DNA of 63,013 nucleotides from Pseudoneurospora amorphoporcata (lineage: Eukaryota; Ascomycota; Sordariomycetes; Sordariales; Sordariaceae): assembly GCA_033297205.1 (NCBI GenBank), contig MU859264.1, forward strand, positions 1-63,013. The letters run 5' to 3'. Below are positions 35,553 to 46,463 of the stretch, piece by piece (positions within the stretch are counted from its first letter, which is position 1; the number at the start of each line of letters is the position of its first letter). Under the pieces are notes generated by a model. It had not been told where the DNA came from. It was given only the letters and a program-made list of their open reading frames with translations, and searched no databases. The translations under genes and the position numbers were made by a program.

Positions 35553-35685
35553 CCTGCTGTAGGGCTGATAGGTCCATATCCGATTGGAGATGATGTTGAT
35601 GATGATGCTGCACTTGTTGCTCAATGGACATGGACACCGACGTCATCTGACTGGCCATGGGGGCGGCAGAGGTGACGGCTGCCAT
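33520..35685 (-). CDS. hapX: HapX-type bZIP iron regulator
   Basis: HapX represses iron-consuming pathways under iron starvation through the CCAAT-binding complex (CBC), and senses iron through Cys-rich regions. The 721-residue protein is read from the ATG at 35685; the open frame extends 16 codons further only from a non-ATG codon. The CBC-binding segment KEWVIPPRPKPGRKP is at about 156-170, the basic region KRKAQNRAAQRAFRERRAAR at about 178-197, and the leucine/coiled-coil part runs to about 240. Four Cys-rich regions follow: CGSCQSSGPCAC, CGGCTPEGRCAC, CGFCKDGTYCVC, and CGPGGPGTCAQC with a downstream CRSLAANFER. Next is an unusual CCGGGGPGCGCC cluster. An N-terminal poly-Ser run comes from a TCA repeat. 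The terminal codons overlap a GTGAGT donor-like sequence, so a further exon is possible. Confidence 0.95.
35515..35551. repeat. GAT/TCA trinucleotide repeat in hapX coding sequence
   Basis: About 12 tandem GAT units (TCA on the coding strand) encode a Ser run near residue 45-57 of HapX. Its length is likely to vary between strains without changing frame. Confidence 0.9.
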
Positions 35686-37990
35686 CGGGATGCTGTCGTC
35701 GCTGCTGGTTGAAATGAGATCAATGTTGCACAAAGACCAGTGAGAGACAGAGGATCTGATAAGATGGCGTGTGATGGAGATGATGGAATGCGTTGGTGGA
35801 TTGGGCCGTGGGATGGTTCCGGTGTTCGGTCGGTTCGGTCGGCTAGGCGTAGGTTTTTAATGTCGCAGGCCCGGCAGGAGTGGGCACTGGAGAACATGGA
35901 ACAGTGGGTTGGGTCGCTGGCCGTTGGCGCTGTGGGGCGCTGAGCCGAAGCCGAGAAAAACGTGGGGCAACAGGGTTGTCCACTCTTGTCCGAGTTTCTT
36001 GAAGAGGAAACAACCCGGTGAACCCCAAATTGAAGATGATGACAATTGGTTAGAGATTGATCAAGATAAAGACGGATGTCGTTAAGGCGACAAGACGGAA
36101 TGACGCAGTGTACAACCTATAGCAGCTGCTGCGTGGGCGTGGGTAGCGTGTGTGCGCTTGAACCGATGTCAGTTCGTATGCGTTTTTGACTTTTCTCGGC
36201 GGAGAGCATGCACTCGATGTCGAGACTGATGTTTAATAATGGGAAATAAGTAATCCAAGGACAAGAGGGGTTGTCGATTTTATTTTGGCAAGAATGACAC
36301 ACACGACTTGCGGAAAATTTGCAGGTGGGAATGATCCGACACGCCGGAAGGAGCGAATGTGCTTGTTGGCTAGGGTCTCCGGTCCAGTCTCGCCCACAAA
36401 ATGAGGGCTCTCACTTGTTTGATTCGATGGCTTGTCATGTCGATGCCCTTCTTGACAGAGGTGCTCCACTGATTGATTGATAAGATTACAGAGAGTGCGC
36501 TGGTTGTACAATCGCAGAATAGCGGCAGTCGCTGGAGCCACTTAGGCGTCAGAAAAGACTGGGGCACGTCGTGGTGAGCGGGGATGGGCTATTCTAGGTG
36601 TCAACCTGCAAGATGTTCAAGATGCCTTGATCCCGAGGTAGAATCGACATGGCCATCTTGTTCATCCCTTACTACCGAGCCAATCCTTCGGAATTACGAC
36701 AGGCTGCCGCCGCCTGTCTCCTCACCGTTGGCGATCAGGGTTGCAAGCCATGTCGGCTGACGAAGGTGGTCTCCATTGCTGGGCAAGGGAAAGGGAAGAA
36801 GCGTGTCAAAATGAGCCGCGAATGAGTCAACATCTCGTCCTTGCCGTGGAGTGAGAGTTGAGTGTTGACGAAGACCCGGACGAGGTGTGTTGCTGAGAGA
36901 TAGCAGTCCCAAATGCTGTGATGAATGGGAACTGTCTCGACTGTATTCGTCCCCGACCTTCTTCTTCGACTTTCGGGTATTTAACTAGAGGATTGGCAGA
37001 GCTTGGGAATTTCCCTTTTCTTCCTCAGCCCAATCAAAACCATCAACTTCTCCAATTGGTGCCAACCACTCTTTCAGAACTGTAGAGGTAGCTGTCAGTG
37101 AACAAACCGTGGCTTCGATTTATTCTGAAATATGTCCACGTTGTTGTGATAAAATGAAACATGTCTACCAGCTCCTTCCCATGAGCTGGAAGGGAAAAAA
37201 AAATAAAAAAATGAGAAAATCGCATTCTTTCATCCCACCATCGTGTTGTATACATCAGTCGTGGTAAGTTTGTTAGCACGGTTCTTGAGACAGGGGTCTG
37301 CAAAATTTGACGAAAAAACAACGAGATAACCACGCGCAAAACAGAAAATTGGAGAGAGTGTATAAAATGGGAAAACGTATCGGGTTGATATCAACTTCTT
37401 GCGCGAAAATCGGTGGAATATTGGTTGAGTTGCGAAGAGTACGTTGTGAAGTCCCACGCTAACGAACTTACCAGGGCTGATGTGTAGTGTAGTGTAGTCA
37501 AGGACCCCTGACACACTTGTCCCCTCCTGCATGGGGGCCCAATGCCAAGAGAAATTATCAGATCGGCCACATCTCGTACTGACCCTCACTTGCACTTGCT
37601 GCAGGGAGCTCCGACCGCGGGAACAACGACGAAACACGGCCAAAAATCACACCTACCACCCACCACACCATTTCACTCACAACCAACTGGCTTTCAACAA
37701 CAGCCAACGGCCCGAATACCGTAGAGATCTCCGACGTTTCCGCATCCGCTTACGCAACTCGACGGCCCCGTCATCTGATCAACCCCACACCGTACCGCAA
37801 TTGCACTGCAATTCACCCAAAGTGCAGTGCCGTCACCACGCCGGCTAGACCACATCCCGGTCCTCATTTCAAGCTCAGGAACGGCCGAGTTGAATCCGAA
37901 ACCCGACCCGGAGCCGGACCTGATTTTCCCGGACATCGGCCCCTGAACAGCGGCTACACATCCCGGAAAACATCCAACCGGCCACAAAAA
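35686..37990. promoter_or_regulatory. Divergent promoter region, hapX / COG2
   Basis: These 2.3 kb between two divergent starts contain no convincing gene. They hold the SreA-type site at 35754-35762, further GATA cores (for example near 36065 and 36478), and several CCAAT boxes (for example near 36665, 37027 and 37053, and ATTGG near 36042). The size fits a regulator gene with a long leader, which is inference. Confidence 0.6.
35754..35762 (+). promoter_or_regulatory. SreA/Urbs1-type GATA site upstream of hapX
   Basis: ATCTGATAA matches the published consensus ATCWGATAA for fungal iron-responsive GATA repressors (SreA, Urbs1, SRE) at all nine positions. It lies about 70 bases upstream of the hapX ATG, where SreA-type repression of hapX is known in other ascomycetes. 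Confidence 0.65.
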
Positions 37991-39220
37991 ATGGCAACGC
38001 TCAACACCCCCAACTTCGCCGCCCCCTCCTCCCACGGGCCTTCCTCACCCCAACCTCGGTCCCAGACCTCTTCACCCATCTCCCCCAAATCCACCACCCC
38101 CCTTCCAACAATCACCACCAACCTGAACAACAACCCCCCTTTAACGAACGACGATTCCCCGTCACCAGAAGACGACGACGACAACGACAACAACATCTCG
38201 GACCTTCCCTTCCCAACCGCCCTCCCCCGCCCCTCCTTCCTAACCCCCCAATTTTCTCCCCTCTCCTACCTCGACTCCCTTTATTCCTCTTCCTCTTCTG
38301 TCGACTCCTCTTCTGTCGACCCTTCCTCCTCCCCGAGACTACTAGGAGGACAAAGACATCAAACCCTCCCCGACCTTCGCTCCGAGCTGCACACCCGCTC
38401 TTTATCCATCAGTTCCGAGCTCTTGGAGCTCGTAAACGCCAACTACACCTCCTTCTTATCGCTAGGCGACGAGTTGAAAGGCGGAGAAGACAGGGTGGAG
38501 GATATCCGGGTGGCTGTGCTGGGCTTCCGGAGAGCCGTGGAGGAGGTTCGGGCAAAGGTAAAGGAGAAGAGGGCGGAAGTGGGACTGCTATGTGGGGAGC
38601 TGGGAAACGTGAGGGCGGCGGTGGAGTGGGCAAGGGGGGTGCTGGAGCTGGAGGGGCGGGTGGAGGGGTTGGAGATCAAGTTGAGTTTGGCGGCGAGCAC
38701 GGCGAGCACGGGCGGGACTGGGACTACTGGTACAGGAGGAGGAGCGGGAGCGGGAGCGGGAGCGGGAGTGCAAGGGTGGGTGAAAAGGGGAATGACCGGC
38801 CATGGCCAAGATGTGGTGGGACTGGGAGAAGAAGAAGATGACTATGCAGGGTGGGATTCCGGATCGGAGGATTTCAAGGAAAAAGTTCTTTTGGACAACG
38901 ACAGCAACACCCAAGAAGACGACCAAGAAGAAGGGGGGTTCATGTCAGGCAGTCCTGCGGAACTGGAGGCTCTTGCCAAGGAATATGTCGGGATTGAGCA
39001 GATGGCCGATAGGCTGGGTGGTCACGAGGTGCCGTTTGTGAGGAAGATGGAGGAACGCATGATCAGGTGCCGGAACACCATCTTGTTGGACTTGAGCACG
39101 GCGTTGAAGGAGGCGAGGAGGGCGGGCGAAAAGGGGAAGAAGAGGGTGCTTAGGTATATGGGGGTTTATAGGCTGTTGGACGCGGAGCAGGAGGCTGTCA
39201 GGGTTTTGAAGGAGAAATAG
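37991..39220 (+). CDS. cog2: COG complex subunit 2 (short fungal form)
   Basis: Cog2 belongs to lobe A of the conserved oligomeric Golgi complex, which tethers vesicles for retrograde traffic within the Golgi. The single exon gives 409 residues. After a 75-residue Ser/Pro/Asp-rich leader the domain starts with FLTPQFSPLSYLDSL and continues DLRSELHTRSLSISSELLELVNANYTSFLSLGDELKG, the typical Cog2 N-terminal helix. A coiled coil then runs to about residue 235. A Gly/Thr/Ala low-complexity segment and an acidic linker precede a final helical part (ELEALAKEYVGIEQMADRL...). It is much shorter than animal Cog2 (about 740 residues) but fungal forms are known to be short. The start context ACAAAAAATGGCA is strong. 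Confidence 0.85.
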   Translation: MATLNTPNFAAPSSHGPSSPQPRSQTSSPISPKSTTPLPTITTNLNNNPPLTNDDSPSPEDDDDNDNNISDLPFPTALPRPSFLTPQFSPLSYLDSLYSSSSSVDSSSVDPSSSPRLLGGQRHQTLPDLRSELHTRSLSISSELLELVNANYTSFLSLGDELKGGEDRVEDIRVAVLGFRRAVEEVRAKVKEKRAEVGLLCGELGNVRAAVEWARGVLELEGRVEGLEIKLSLAASTASTGGTGTTGTGGGAGAGAGAGVQGWVKRGMTGHGQDVVGLGEEEDDYAGWDSGSEDFKEKVLLDNDSNTQEDDQEEGGFMSGSPAELEALAKEYVGIEQMADRLGGHEVPFVRKMEERMIRCRNTILLDLSTALKEARRAGEKGKKRVLRYMGVYRLLDAEQEAVRVLKEK

Positions 39221-39450
39221 GCTGGTAAATGGAGATGGTGCATGTAATAAGTAGAGTTGCTGGGAATGCTGTCAGGGTTAGAAGTACAGGTCTCAGAATA
39301 TTTAATACACTTAATACACATCGACATACACATACACACACATAGACACAGAGACAAGCAAAAGGGTATATACCTGTTACAAACCGCTCCATTTTGCCAT
39401 TATAATACATGCCTATGATACAAGGAAATCTAGCCCATACAGTCAACATG

Positions 39451-40430
39451 TTACATGACCGCCTCCAAATCCTCGGGCTTGATCTTGTCGTCGGTAGGGG
39501 CAAATTCGGCGTTCAGACTCAACCCAGGACCATGGGTCGTGCTGAGAACAACCTCCTCCAACAACTTGGGCGTGGAATCATCCATCTTGCTGATATCGGA
39601 CTTGATCTTGGCCATGAAGGCACGGATGTTCTCGGCCAGCTGCTTGGGGGTGAAACCGAGCTGGCCGACCGCCATGCGCACGACGCCGTCCCTCTCCCTG
39701 TACTCGTCCATGCCGATCATGTCCCGGAAGGTGGCCTCAAGGTTGTTGGTGATGGTCTTGGTCTTGCCGCTGGGCATCAGGCCCTTGGGACCGAGCAGCT
39801 TGCCGACGTTGGCCTTGCGGAGCGCGCCCTCGCTCTCGGTGTGGCAGAGCAGCTTGTTGAACAGAAAGTTGCCCGAACGGATCGCCTCGAACACCGTCTC
39901 CTCGCCGGCCAGGACCGCGCCCAGCCTCTTGGCCTCCTCCTGCAACTCGCTGCCCTCGGGGCAGATGACGGCGATACGCGTGTCCGTCTTGACGGGCGTC
40001 GGTAGCCGCACGCGGTCGCGCACCACGGGGCCGCCCTTTTTTGTCCGCAGCTTGACGTGCACTTCGTACTTGACCGTCAGGGGCGGTTGGCCGACCTCGG
40101 CGGCGCGGAGGTAGCTGTGACGACGACTCTGTTAGTCCATGGCGATCACCAATACCAGGTACTAACTAGCTTTGCAACGCACCGCATAGCATCACACAGT
40201 GAAAACTGCTGCATGCCCGTCAGGTCCCATGACTTGAAGAACTTGTACTGCTTTTTCTTCTTGGGCGCCTTCTTCGCTCCTCCCTTGTTGGAGGTGTGGG
40301 TCGCATATCGAACCTGCGATGCGCCGACCGAGGGGACGAGGAACTTGGGTATTGTCGGAAGAGCAGCTCGGGGGGGAGTCGACAGGCTAAGCCTTGCCAG
40401 CGAGGCAAGACATTGTTGTGTTGAAGCCAT
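39451..40430 (-). CDS. mrpl1: Mitochondrial large-subunit ribosomal protein uL1m
   Basis: This L1-stalk protein of the mitochondrial ribosome has 303 residues. Exons are 40430-40183 and 40114-39451; the 68-base intron has donor GTGCGT. The N-terminus (MASTQQCLASLARLSLSTPPRAAL, then the RYATHT and NKGGAKKAPKKKKQ segments) is basic with no acidic residues, as expected for a mitochondrial presequence. The L1 fold follows. EALRK-like sequence leads to KANVGKLLGPKGLMPSGKTKTI, with the diagnostic LGPKGLMP loop, and ends with LLEEVVLSTTHGPGLSLNAEF. It is divergent from the cytosolic GluRS gene with 547 bases between starts. Confidence 0.93.
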
Positions 40431-40977
40431 TGTTGTGAGGAGGTGTGGTGGTGGTGGTGGTCGGGTGTCGCGCTCTCCGGGAAGAGGAACTCGAGGGGCG
40501 GCGGGCGGCGGCGGCGGCGGGACGGGGAATCGCGAATCGACGGAATCCTCGAGTCGGGGGACGGCACAGGCAGTCCAGTCTCGGGGTCCCGGCGCGGGCA
40601 ATTGGCACGCCCGCTTATTAGAAAAAAAAGTTGGGCCCGCGGCACTGCGCTGCTGCACCGGCTGGGCATTGGCGCGGCAGGCAGCGCATTTCCGTCACAG
40701 TTGACCACTTGCTGAGCCACAGTTTATGAACTCTAGCAGTAACAAGCGCCACATCTGTCACACGACTGGACCTACCTTACCCCGGACCCGCGCTACCGCA
40801 AGCACTAAATTTCAGCGCACGAGAGGACCCCGCCGCCACTCCACCCGTCCCGCCGTGCCCCTCCAAAAACTTCCTTTCGACTCAAAGGGAATTGTTTGGT
40901 GACGAGATCCTGTCCTGGTGTTTTGTTTTCTTGTACAGTTTCAACCCAATTCCACATATACCCCATCCATCATCACC
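40431..40977. promoter_or_regulatory. Divergent promoter, uL1m / GluRS
   Basis: This short intergenic region must drive two translation genes, one mitochondrial and one cytosolic. It is GC-rich with GGCGGCGG and GGTGGTGG tracts beside the uL1m start and a pyrimidine-rich leader before GluRS. No telobox-like motif is seen. Confidence 0.6.
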
Positions 40978-42888
40978 ATGAAGCTGGACGAGCTCAAGCC
41001 TCTCGAGGCCCTCCTCACTGCGGACTTCCGCCAAATCGAGCCCCGCCTGCAAGACCTCGACAAGCACCTTATCCTGCGCACCTACCTCGACGGCTACACC
41101 CTCGGCGACATCGACACCAAGATCTGGCTCGCTCTCCGTGGCAACCGCGCCGCCGTCTCCTTCATCAAGCGCGGCTCGCTCGCCAACCTTGCCAGATGGT
41201 TCAACTACATCGAGGAGAACCACCCCGAGATCCAGGGCGAGGTCAAGGCCAAGGACGCTGCCGCCAAGGCCAAGGTCGCCGCCGCCTCCAAGGCCGGTGC
41301 CAGCTATGCGCTCGCCCTCCAGAACGCCGACCAGGGCGTCGTCACCCGTTTCCTTCCCGAGCCATCGGGTTACCTTCACATCGGACACGCCAAGGCTGCC
41401 CTCCTCAGTGACTACTTTGCTCACCAGGCTTACCAGGGCCAGCTGCGTCTCCGTCTCGACGACACCAACCCTTCCAAGGAGAAGCAGGAGTACCAGGATG
41501 CCATCATCGAGGATCTCGCCCTCATGGGTATCAAGCCCGACACCGTCACCTACACTTCCGACTACTTCGACTACCTCTACGACATGTGCGTGCGCATGAT
41601 CAAGGAGGGCCACGCCTACGCCGATGATACCGACCAGGAGACCATGCGCGACCAGCGCTGGAAGGGTATCGCCTCTGCCCGCCGCGACCGCTCCATCGAG
41701 GAGAACTTGCGCATCTTCACCGAGGAGATGAAGAACGGTACCGAGGAGGGTCTGAAGAACTGCATCCGCGCTAAGCTTTCCGTCGACAACCCGAACAAGG
41801 CTCTTCGCGACCCCGTCATCTACCGCTGCAACATCGAGACCCCCCACCACCGTACCGGCACCAAGTGGAAGATGTACCCCATGTACGATTTCGCCTGCCC
41901 CGTCGTCGACAGCCACGAGGGCGTCACCCACGCTCTCCGCTCCACCGAGTACACCGACCGCAACCCCCAGTACCAGTGGTTCATCGATACCCTCAAGCTC
42001 CGCCAGGTCTACATGTGGGATTTCGCCCGCATGAACTTCATCCGCACCTTCCTCTCCAAGCGCAAGCTCGCCAAGCTCGTCGACACCGGCAAGGTCTGGG
42101 GCTGGGACGATCCTCGCATGCCCACCATCCGTGGTGTCCGCAGGCGTGGTATGACCATCCCCGCCCTCCGCGACTTCATCCTCAAGCAGGGCCCTTCCCG
42201 TAACGTCGTCACCATGGACTGGACCAACTTCTGGGCCAGCAACAAGAAGGAGATCGACCCCATTGCTCCCCGCCACACTGCCATCACCAAGAAGGATGCC
42301 GTCAAGGTCTTGGTCAAGGGCGCCGATGCCCCGGCCGAGCCCATCAAGCAGGAGAAGCCCAAGCACCCCAAGAACAAGGAGGTCGGCACCAAGCAGGTCA
42401 CCTTTGCCAACGAGCTCATCATGGACCAGGCCGACGCCAAGTCCTTCAAGGACGGCGAGGAGATCACCATCATGGGATGGGGTAACGGCTTCGTCCGCAA
42501 CATTGACTCTTCTGCCGAGGTCATCCCTACCTTGGAGATCGACCTCAACCTTGCCGGCGACGTCAAGTCCACCGAGAAGAAGGTTACCTGGCTCGCGTCC
42601 AAGGGCCAGACCCTGGTCCCTGCCGAGCTCTGGGACTTTGACTACCTCATCACCAAGGACGTCCTGCAGGAGGAGGACAACATGGAGGACTTCCTCAACC
42701 CCGTCACCGAGACCATGGAGGAGGCCTGGTGCGACGAGGCGTCGGCCACCCTCAAGAAGGACGACATCATCCAGCTCGAGAGACGCGGTTATTACCGTGT
42801 CGATAAGGGTCTCAACGACTGGAAGGAGGGCGAGGAAAAGAAGCTTGTGCTGTTCTGCATTCCAACTGGCAAGACTGGTTCCAAGTGA
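40978..42888 (+). CDS. gus1: Cytosolic glutamyl-tRNA synthetase
   Basis: This class I synthetase attaches glutamate to tRNA-Glu. The intronless 636-residue protein starts at MKLDELKPLEALL. An in-frame ATG 20 codons upstream (40918) lies in a hydrophobic stretch and is not preferred. Residues 1-110 form a GST-like N-terminal domain used in yeast to bind the Arc1 cofactor. The catalytic domain begins with VTRFLPEPSGYLHIGHAKAALL (HIGH motif near residue 133) and holds RLDDTNPSKE. The LSKRKLAKLV segment near residue 358 is the KMSKS equivalent. The beta-barrel anticodon-binding part follows to YRVDKGLNDWKEGEEKKLVLFCIPTGK. Codon use is extremely C-ending, which fits high expression. This bias creates a 728-codon antisense frame that I reject as a gene. 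Confidence 0.96.
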   Translation: MKLDELKPLEALLTADFRQIEPRLQDLDKHLILRTYLDGYTLGDIDTKIWLALRGNRAAVSFIKRGSLANLARWFNYIEENHPEIQGEVKAKDAAAKAKVAAASKAGASYALALQNADQGVVTRFLPEPSGYLHIGHAKAALLSDYFAHQAYQGQLRLRLDDTNPSKEKQEYQDAIIEDLALMGIKPDTVTYTSDYFDYLYDMCVRMIKEGHAYADDTDQETMRDQRWKGIASARRDRSIEENLRIFTEEMKNGTEEGLKNCIRAKLSVDNPNKALRDPVIYRCNIETPHHRTGTKWKMYPMYDFACPVVDSHEGVTHALRSTEYTDRNPQYQWFIDTLKLRQVYMWDFARMNFIRTFLSKRKLAKLVDTGKVWGWDDPRMPTIRGVRRRGMTIPALRDFILKQGPSRNVVTMDWTNFWASNKKEIDPIAPRHTAITKKDAVKVLVKGADAPAEPIKQEKPKHPKNKEVGTKQVTFANELIMDQADAKSFKDGEEITIMGWGNGFVRNIDSSAEVIPTLEIDLNLAGDVKSTEKKVTWLASKGQTLVPAELWDFDYLITKDVLQEEDNMEDFLNPVTETMEEAWCDEASATLKKDDIIQLERRGYYRVDKGLNDWKEGEEKKLVLFCIPTGKTGSK

Positions 42889-44703
42889 GTGTGTTGCGAC
42901 TGAAGCATCATTCATGTAAGCGGGGAAAAGGTTGTCGGGTTTTGCGAACAAGTTGCGAAAAATATGTCGATATAGAACGATGGTCGGTGAATGTAATGAA
43001 AACATTTGAATGGTCATATTATTTATTGTACGATGCGCTGTGATTCTGTTTGCAAGTTGAAAGCTCAATCAATGGTCAATCGCCTCACGTCTGGGGAATG
43101 ACAGGGTTAGGGGTTTAACAGCTGCCCCTGCCAAAGCGCAACCGATTTTCCCAGCTCTTGCGAGGTTGGCCTGCCCAGGCTGTGTGTGCCCTGTGCCTGG
43201 CCTGCTCACTTACCCGGCACTTTCGCACAAGCTGGTCGCTCAAGTACACTCTAGCTTTTTGCTCCAAGATCAAGCCATGTCACTCCTACTGAGAATTCAA
43301 ATGAAACTGGTGAAACCAACTAACTGCCAACAACAAAAGACTTTGAAACATCCATTTACAATTTGCTGTCGCATCAACGGCGCACACCGTCAAACCGCGC
43401 CGCTTTGGAACCTGAAGCGAGGGACGGGAGCTTCCGCCTGCGAACGCTTGCGGCGCTGGATGGAACCTTTCCCCGGTCACTGACTGACTGACTGCATTTG
43501 TGTCACCGCCATCCATGATCTACGTAGACAACTTGCTCTGAATGGCAAGCCACCATCGTCCATGGAACCGAAGACCGGAGGGAGATCAGAATCCCGTTGT
43601 AAACTCCGTTCACAAAAAAATCCCGTCGGCCTTGTTTGTCATGGAAGAAATTGAAACAATCGAACAATCGAGAAACCAATGGAAACCAAGATTGCCGATA
43701 GCCGATCCCATTAATTTTGTATATATGAAATGGATATTCTGGGCGAACGCTGGGCAAGCGCAAGCGAAGCAAGCGAAGCACATCCTAGACAAATACAACG
43801 GTTGACAACCTAGGCTTGCGCAATGAGAGACAAGAAAACACCAGAAAAAAATCCCAGACGGACAAGATGATGCCGGGAGAAAAAGGTCAGCTTGGCTGGA
43901 GAGGCTCATCATCATTGTTCCCCAGTTCACAAAAGGCGGGGCTTGGACATTGCACCTGAAAATCAATCAATTAGCCTAGAAGCGGAAGGGTCACACCTGC
44001 AGTGCGTCGCTCTTTCCCCCCTGACAACGATCGACGTCAGGCTTGGCTTTGATCAAGTTGGGGGACGTGCTCCCACTGAAAGCGACCAAAACAGGCCAGA
44101 CGCTGCCTGAAAATGAGTGCCGAGAACATCTGAAAATAGGGAAAGATCTTTGTTTACGTCATTCGCTGTCGGTTCGTTCACCTCCTCTTGGCTTTTGCTT
44201 TTCATTTCTTGTGGCTCCAATCTTGCGAGCTACGAGCGAAGAATAGCTGGAGCTTCCACTTGTTGCCAAGTACTTGCCAAGTCGAGAAAGGGCAATGTCT
44301 CGCACGGCCTGATTTGAATGACCTTTGCTCATTTCCCACAAGGTCCCCCAGCCATCTCTATTGTCCTACCCGACCTTAGCTTACTCGCGAACGGTTGTTG
44401 TTGTTGTTGGCTCAAATTTCTTTTTCTCTTTCCACTTTTTTTTTTCCCTCTCTTTCCCATCTTTTTCCTAGGGACTAATCGTTAATTCGACCTTTCCATT
44501 CCATTCCGCCTTCCATAACTTTTAGTGGAAGTGTGTTCTGAAACTGGACTCTGGTCGGCGTTGCGCTGCCGTCTGTTTACACGCTCGAGTTAAGCTTAAA
44601 CCAGCCCCACAACCATCACGAGGAACCTCACCTTTCCCCAGGACCCTGAATTCCACAACAAACAACATACGACTTGACGACAAACTCGAAGCGCGCCGCA
44701 ACA
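42889..44703. other. Intergenic, no gene seen
   Basis: A 1.8-kb gap separates two tandem plus-strand genes. A GGGTTAGGGG telobox-like block lies at 43104-43113. A TTG repeat near 44395-44409 and a pyrimidine-rich stretch at 44415-44470 probably mark the promoter and leader of the PNS1-like gene. Confidence 0.5.
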
Positions 44704-46463
44704 ATGAGCGGGCCACAGTACGGCGCCCAGCCGGGTGGCTACTACAACAATAACAATAACAACTACCCTCCTCCTCCGGCCAACTCGTACCAGATGAACC
44801 CCATGCCGCCGAATGATGGTAACTACGGTCAGCAACCGCAGTATGGTCAACAACCGTATGGAAATGGTTATGGAAATGGGTCCGGGTACGCTCCTCCTCA
44901 GGGACCGCCGCCGAACGGGTACAAGCCCCCTCCGGTCGATGGTTACAGCGGCGGCCCCCCTCCGCCTGATGGCCCCCCGCCGTCGTACGATGAAGTGTTC
45001 AAGGTCCAGAAGCCCAAGTACAACGATTGGTGGGCGGGCATCTTGTTCCTGGCTACCGTTGCTGGGTTCGTCGCGGTTTCGGCTATTAGTCTTCATGGTT
45101 ATGGTAGGACAAGCTCCTCCTCCTCCTCCTCCGTGTCAAGATCGAAGATATAAGATGAGAGAAGTGAAGATACTAACACAAAACAGCCGACAACAGAAGT
45201 CTAAACGATGGCAGCCTCAACGGTCAAAGGAACACCTTTGGTCTCACCACTCACACCATTTATCTCTTCGTCTGGGTCCTGATCTGCGCCATTGTCCTCT
45301 CGTACGCCTACATGTGGATGGCCCGCAAGTTCACCAAGCAATTCATCTACGCCACCGGCATCCTCAATATCGTCATGGGCCTGGTTACGGCAATTTATAT
45401 GCTATCTCGCAGGTACTGGTCCGGCGGCATCGTTTTCTTGATCTTCGTCGTCCTCCAAGCCCTCTTCTTCTGGTCCTGCCGGTCGCGCATCCCTTTTTCG
45501 ACTTTGATGCTCCAAACTGCCATCGACGTGGCCAAAGTCCACGGGCACGTCTACCTCGTCTCCGCCGTCGGCGGCCTCATCGGTACCTTGTTCGCCGCCT
45601 ACTGGGCCATCACTCTCGTCGCCGTCTACATCAAGTTCGAGCCCGACCCGAACAACGCCGCCTGCCGTAACGCCGGCGGGTGTTCCTCGGGCAAAGTCAT
45701 CGGCCTGATCGTCTTCATCACCTTCGCCGGCTACTGGATCTCAGAGTGGCTGAAGAACACCATCCACACCACGGTCGCGGGCATCTACGGATCATGGTAC
45801 TTCAACAGCCGCAACTACCCGACCAAGGTCACGCGCGGCGCCCTCAAGCGCTCGCTCACCTATTCCTTCGGCTCTATTTCGCTAGGATCCCTGTTCATTG
45901 CCATAATCAACCTCATCCGCCAACTCGCCCAAGCTGCTCAACAAAACGCCGCGCAGCAGGGTGACATTTTGGGAACCATCCTCTGGTGCATCTTCGGCTG
46001 CTTGATCGGCATCCTCGACTGGCTCGTCGAGTTCATCAACCGCTACGCCTTCTGCCACATCGCCCTCTACGGAAAAGCCTACTTTGCCGCGGCCAAGGAT
46101 ACCTGGAAGATGATCAAGGAGCGCGGCATCGACGCTTTGATCAACGAGTGCCTTATCGGACCCGTGCTTACCTTTGGCGCTACTTTTGTCGCGTATGCCT
46201 GCGGCTTGATTGCGTATCTGTACATGGTCTACACCAGGCCGGCGTATAACAATGGCGGAGGGTTCACGCCGGTGGTGGTGGCGTTTGCTTTCCTGATTGG
46301 ATTGCAGGTGTGCAATGTGTTTACGACGCCGCTTACCAGCGGTATTGACACGATTTTTGTGGCGACGGCGTGGGACCCCGAGGTGTTGATGAGGGATCAT
46401 CCGGATTTGTATTACAGGATGGTACAGGTTTATCCGCATGTTCAGGAGGCTATTCATGCCTGA
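44704..46463 (+). CDS. pns1: PNS1/CTL-family choline-transporter-like membrane protein
   Basis: This is a member of the choline-transporter-like (SLC44) family; the yeast homologue is Pns1, whose transport role is unproven. Exons 44704-45103 and 45187-46463 give 558 residues, matching fungal Pns1 length. The first about 105 residues are a Gly/Tyr/Asn/Pro/Gln-rich tail with a PPPSYDEVFKV motif, a possible PPxY ubiquitin-ligase site. About ten membrane segments follow, beginning DWWAGILFLATVAGFVAV. Family signatures include the VAGIYGSWYF segment, ALKRSLTYSFGSISLGSL, RYAFCHIALYGKAYFAAAKDTW and the C-terminal VATAWDPEVL. The intron is 83 bases with a CAAAACAG acceptor. Confidence 0.94.

Noticed and set aside
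35685..35733. 16-codon upstream extension of HapX from TTG
   Set aside because: It begins at a non-ATG codon and ends in a CAG that looks like a leader splice site; the ATG at 35685 is the first usable start.
40882..43068. 728-codon minus-strand open frame opposite GluRS
   Set aside because: It mirrors the C-ending codon bias of the highly conserved GluRS gene; its Val/Leu/Gly/Asp composition is typical of antisense shadow frames.
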